Shown piece by piece: positions 4,312-5,107 of a stretch of 5,107 nt of DNA; position 1 is the stretch's first letter, and the number at the start of each line of letters is the position of its first letter. This DNA is from Pseudomonadota bacterium (GTDB lineage Bacteria; Pseudomonadota; Gammaproteobacteria; Xanthomonadales; Rhodanobacteraceae): positions 1 through 5,107 of the forward strand of contig JAJYDI010000116.1 in NCBI GenBank assembly GCA_021777635.1. The letters are read 5' to 3'. The translations under genes and the position numbers were made by a program. The notes beneath the pieces are model-generated. The model saw only the letters and a program-made list of their open reading frames with translations, did no database searches and had not been told where the DNA came from.

Positions 4312-5107
4312 CGACATCAAGGCCATCCCGGCGCGCCACCCCGGGCGCTGGGTGGCTGCAGCGGCGGTGTGCGCGCTGGCGCTGGCGCTGGCGATCTCGT
4401 TCACCACCAACCCGCGGTTCGAATGGGCCGTGGTGGGCCGTTATTTCTTCTCGGCGCGCGTGCTCCGCGGCCTGCTGCTGACCGTCGAGCTGACCGCGAT
4501 CTCGATGCTGATCGGCATCGCGCTGGGCGTTCTGCTGGCGGTGATGCGGTTGTCGCCGAACCCGCTGGTGTCCGGGTCGAGCGCGACCTATATCTGGCTG
4601 TTCCGCGGCACGCCGGTCCTGGTGCAGATTCTGTTCTGGTACAACATTTCGGCGCTGTACCCGAGCATCGGAATCGGCGCCTGGAGCTTCAACGCCAACC
4701 ATGTCATCACGCCGTTCATCGCCGCGGTGCTGGCGCTGGGCTTGAACGAAGGCGCGTACATGGCCGAGATCGTCCGTGCCGGCATCGTCTCGGTCGATGA
4801 AGGGCAGAGCGAAGCCGGTGCGGCGTTGGGGATGTCGCGCCTGATGATCATGCGCCGGATCGTGTTGCCGCAGGCCATGCGGGTGATCATTCCTCCGACC
4901 GGCAACGAGGTGATCTCGATGCTGAAGACCACGTCGCTGGTCAGTGTGGTCGCGGTCACCGACCTGCTGTATTCGGTGCAGTTGATCTACGCGGCGAACT
5001 ACCGCACCATTCCGCTGCTGCTCGTCGCCAGCATCTGGTACCTGCTGGTGACCACACTGCTGTCGGCGGTCCAGTTCCATATCGAGCGGCATTTCAGCCG
5101 CAGCGCC
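4301..5107 (+). CDS. Amino-acid ABC transporter permease (HisM/GlnP type), 3' end cut off
   Basis: Frame from ATG 4301 to the window edge: 269 residues, no stop reached. Inner-membrane subunit of the importer; it partners the binding protein just upstream and an ATPase expected downstream. After a polar head (1-16) there is a first helix (17-35), then the family core: G-L-L-L-T-V-E-L-T (57-65) opening helix 2, F-R-G-T-P-V-L-V-Q (101-109), a helix near 137-150, and the EAA loop that docks the ATPase (E167[10 protein letters not shown]177 with I-V-L-P at 187-190), followed by helices near 208-230 and 237-258. The ending at residue 269 (H-F-S-R-S-A) is near a normal C-terminus, so little is probably missing. 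The start is uncertain: no strong Shine-Dalgarno precedes ATG 4301; GTG 4283 is in frame with a weak one, and the ATGA at 4243 suggests an alternative if an indel exists. The frame is closed by TGA at 4244. Confidence 0.9.
   Translation, partial: MRADDIKAIPARHPGRWVAAAAVCALALALAISFTTNPRFEWAVVGRYFFSARVLRGLLLTVELTAISMLIGIALGVLLAVMRLSPNPLVSGSSATYIWLFRGTPVLVQILFWYNISALYPSIGIGAWSFNANHVITPFIAAVLALGLNEGAYMAEIVRAGIVSVDEGQSEAGAALGMSRLMIMRRIVLPQAMRVIIPPTGNEVISMLKTTSLVSVVAVTDLLYSVQLIYAANYRTIPLLLVASIWYLLVTTLLSAVQFHIERHFSRSA

Noticed and set aside
2690..5092. An 800-codon open frame on the minus strand across the EthD and ABC genes
   Set aside because: It is rich in Arg, His and Gln with no family resemblance, and lies opposite three well-supported genes. 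Long antisense frames are common in DNA with strong third-position GC bias.

Overview
This window is GC-rich DNA with strong G/C preference at third codon positions and dense gene packing. Gene content and style fit a betaproteobacterium, most likely Burkholderiales, though no rRNA or marker gene is present to prove it. No mobile element, CRISPR array, tRNA or rRNA is visible.

Layout. At the left, on the minus strand, lies the N-terminal part of an SPFH/virion-core-like membrane-scaffold protein (1-193). It is preceded by a small unrecognised gene (270-519) that looks frameshifted. Diverging from these, on the plus strand, is a 364-residue protein (785-1879) made of three tandem 6-pyruvoyl-tetrahydropterin synthase/QueD-type domains; only the middle one keeps the full set of catalytic residues. 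The 265-bp divergent gap (520-784) holds several perfect inverted repeats and a possible folded leader.

After a 303-bp non-coding stretch (1880-2182) rich in inverted repeats comes a DUF1097-type six-helix membrane protein (2183-2710). That stretch has a sigma-54-like -24 element, an IHF-like site and upstream inverted repeats. A very GC-rich 15-bp hairpin follows the gene. Next is a single EthD-family small protein (2876-3193). Then, behind an exact three-copy 11-bp tandem repeat, a -10-like hexamer and two adjacent leader hairpins, starts an amino-acid ABC importer operon: periplasmic binding protein (3380-4246) and membrane permease (4301 to the right edge, truncated). The ATPase is not in the window and presumably follows.

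The binding protein and permease work together in polar amino-acid uptake. The other genes look like independent transcription units with no evident shared pathway. The items most worth a second look are the triplicated pterin-synthase protein, the regulatory-looking region before DUF1097, and the phased 11-bp repeat before the ABC operon. I see no clear new multi-gene system.
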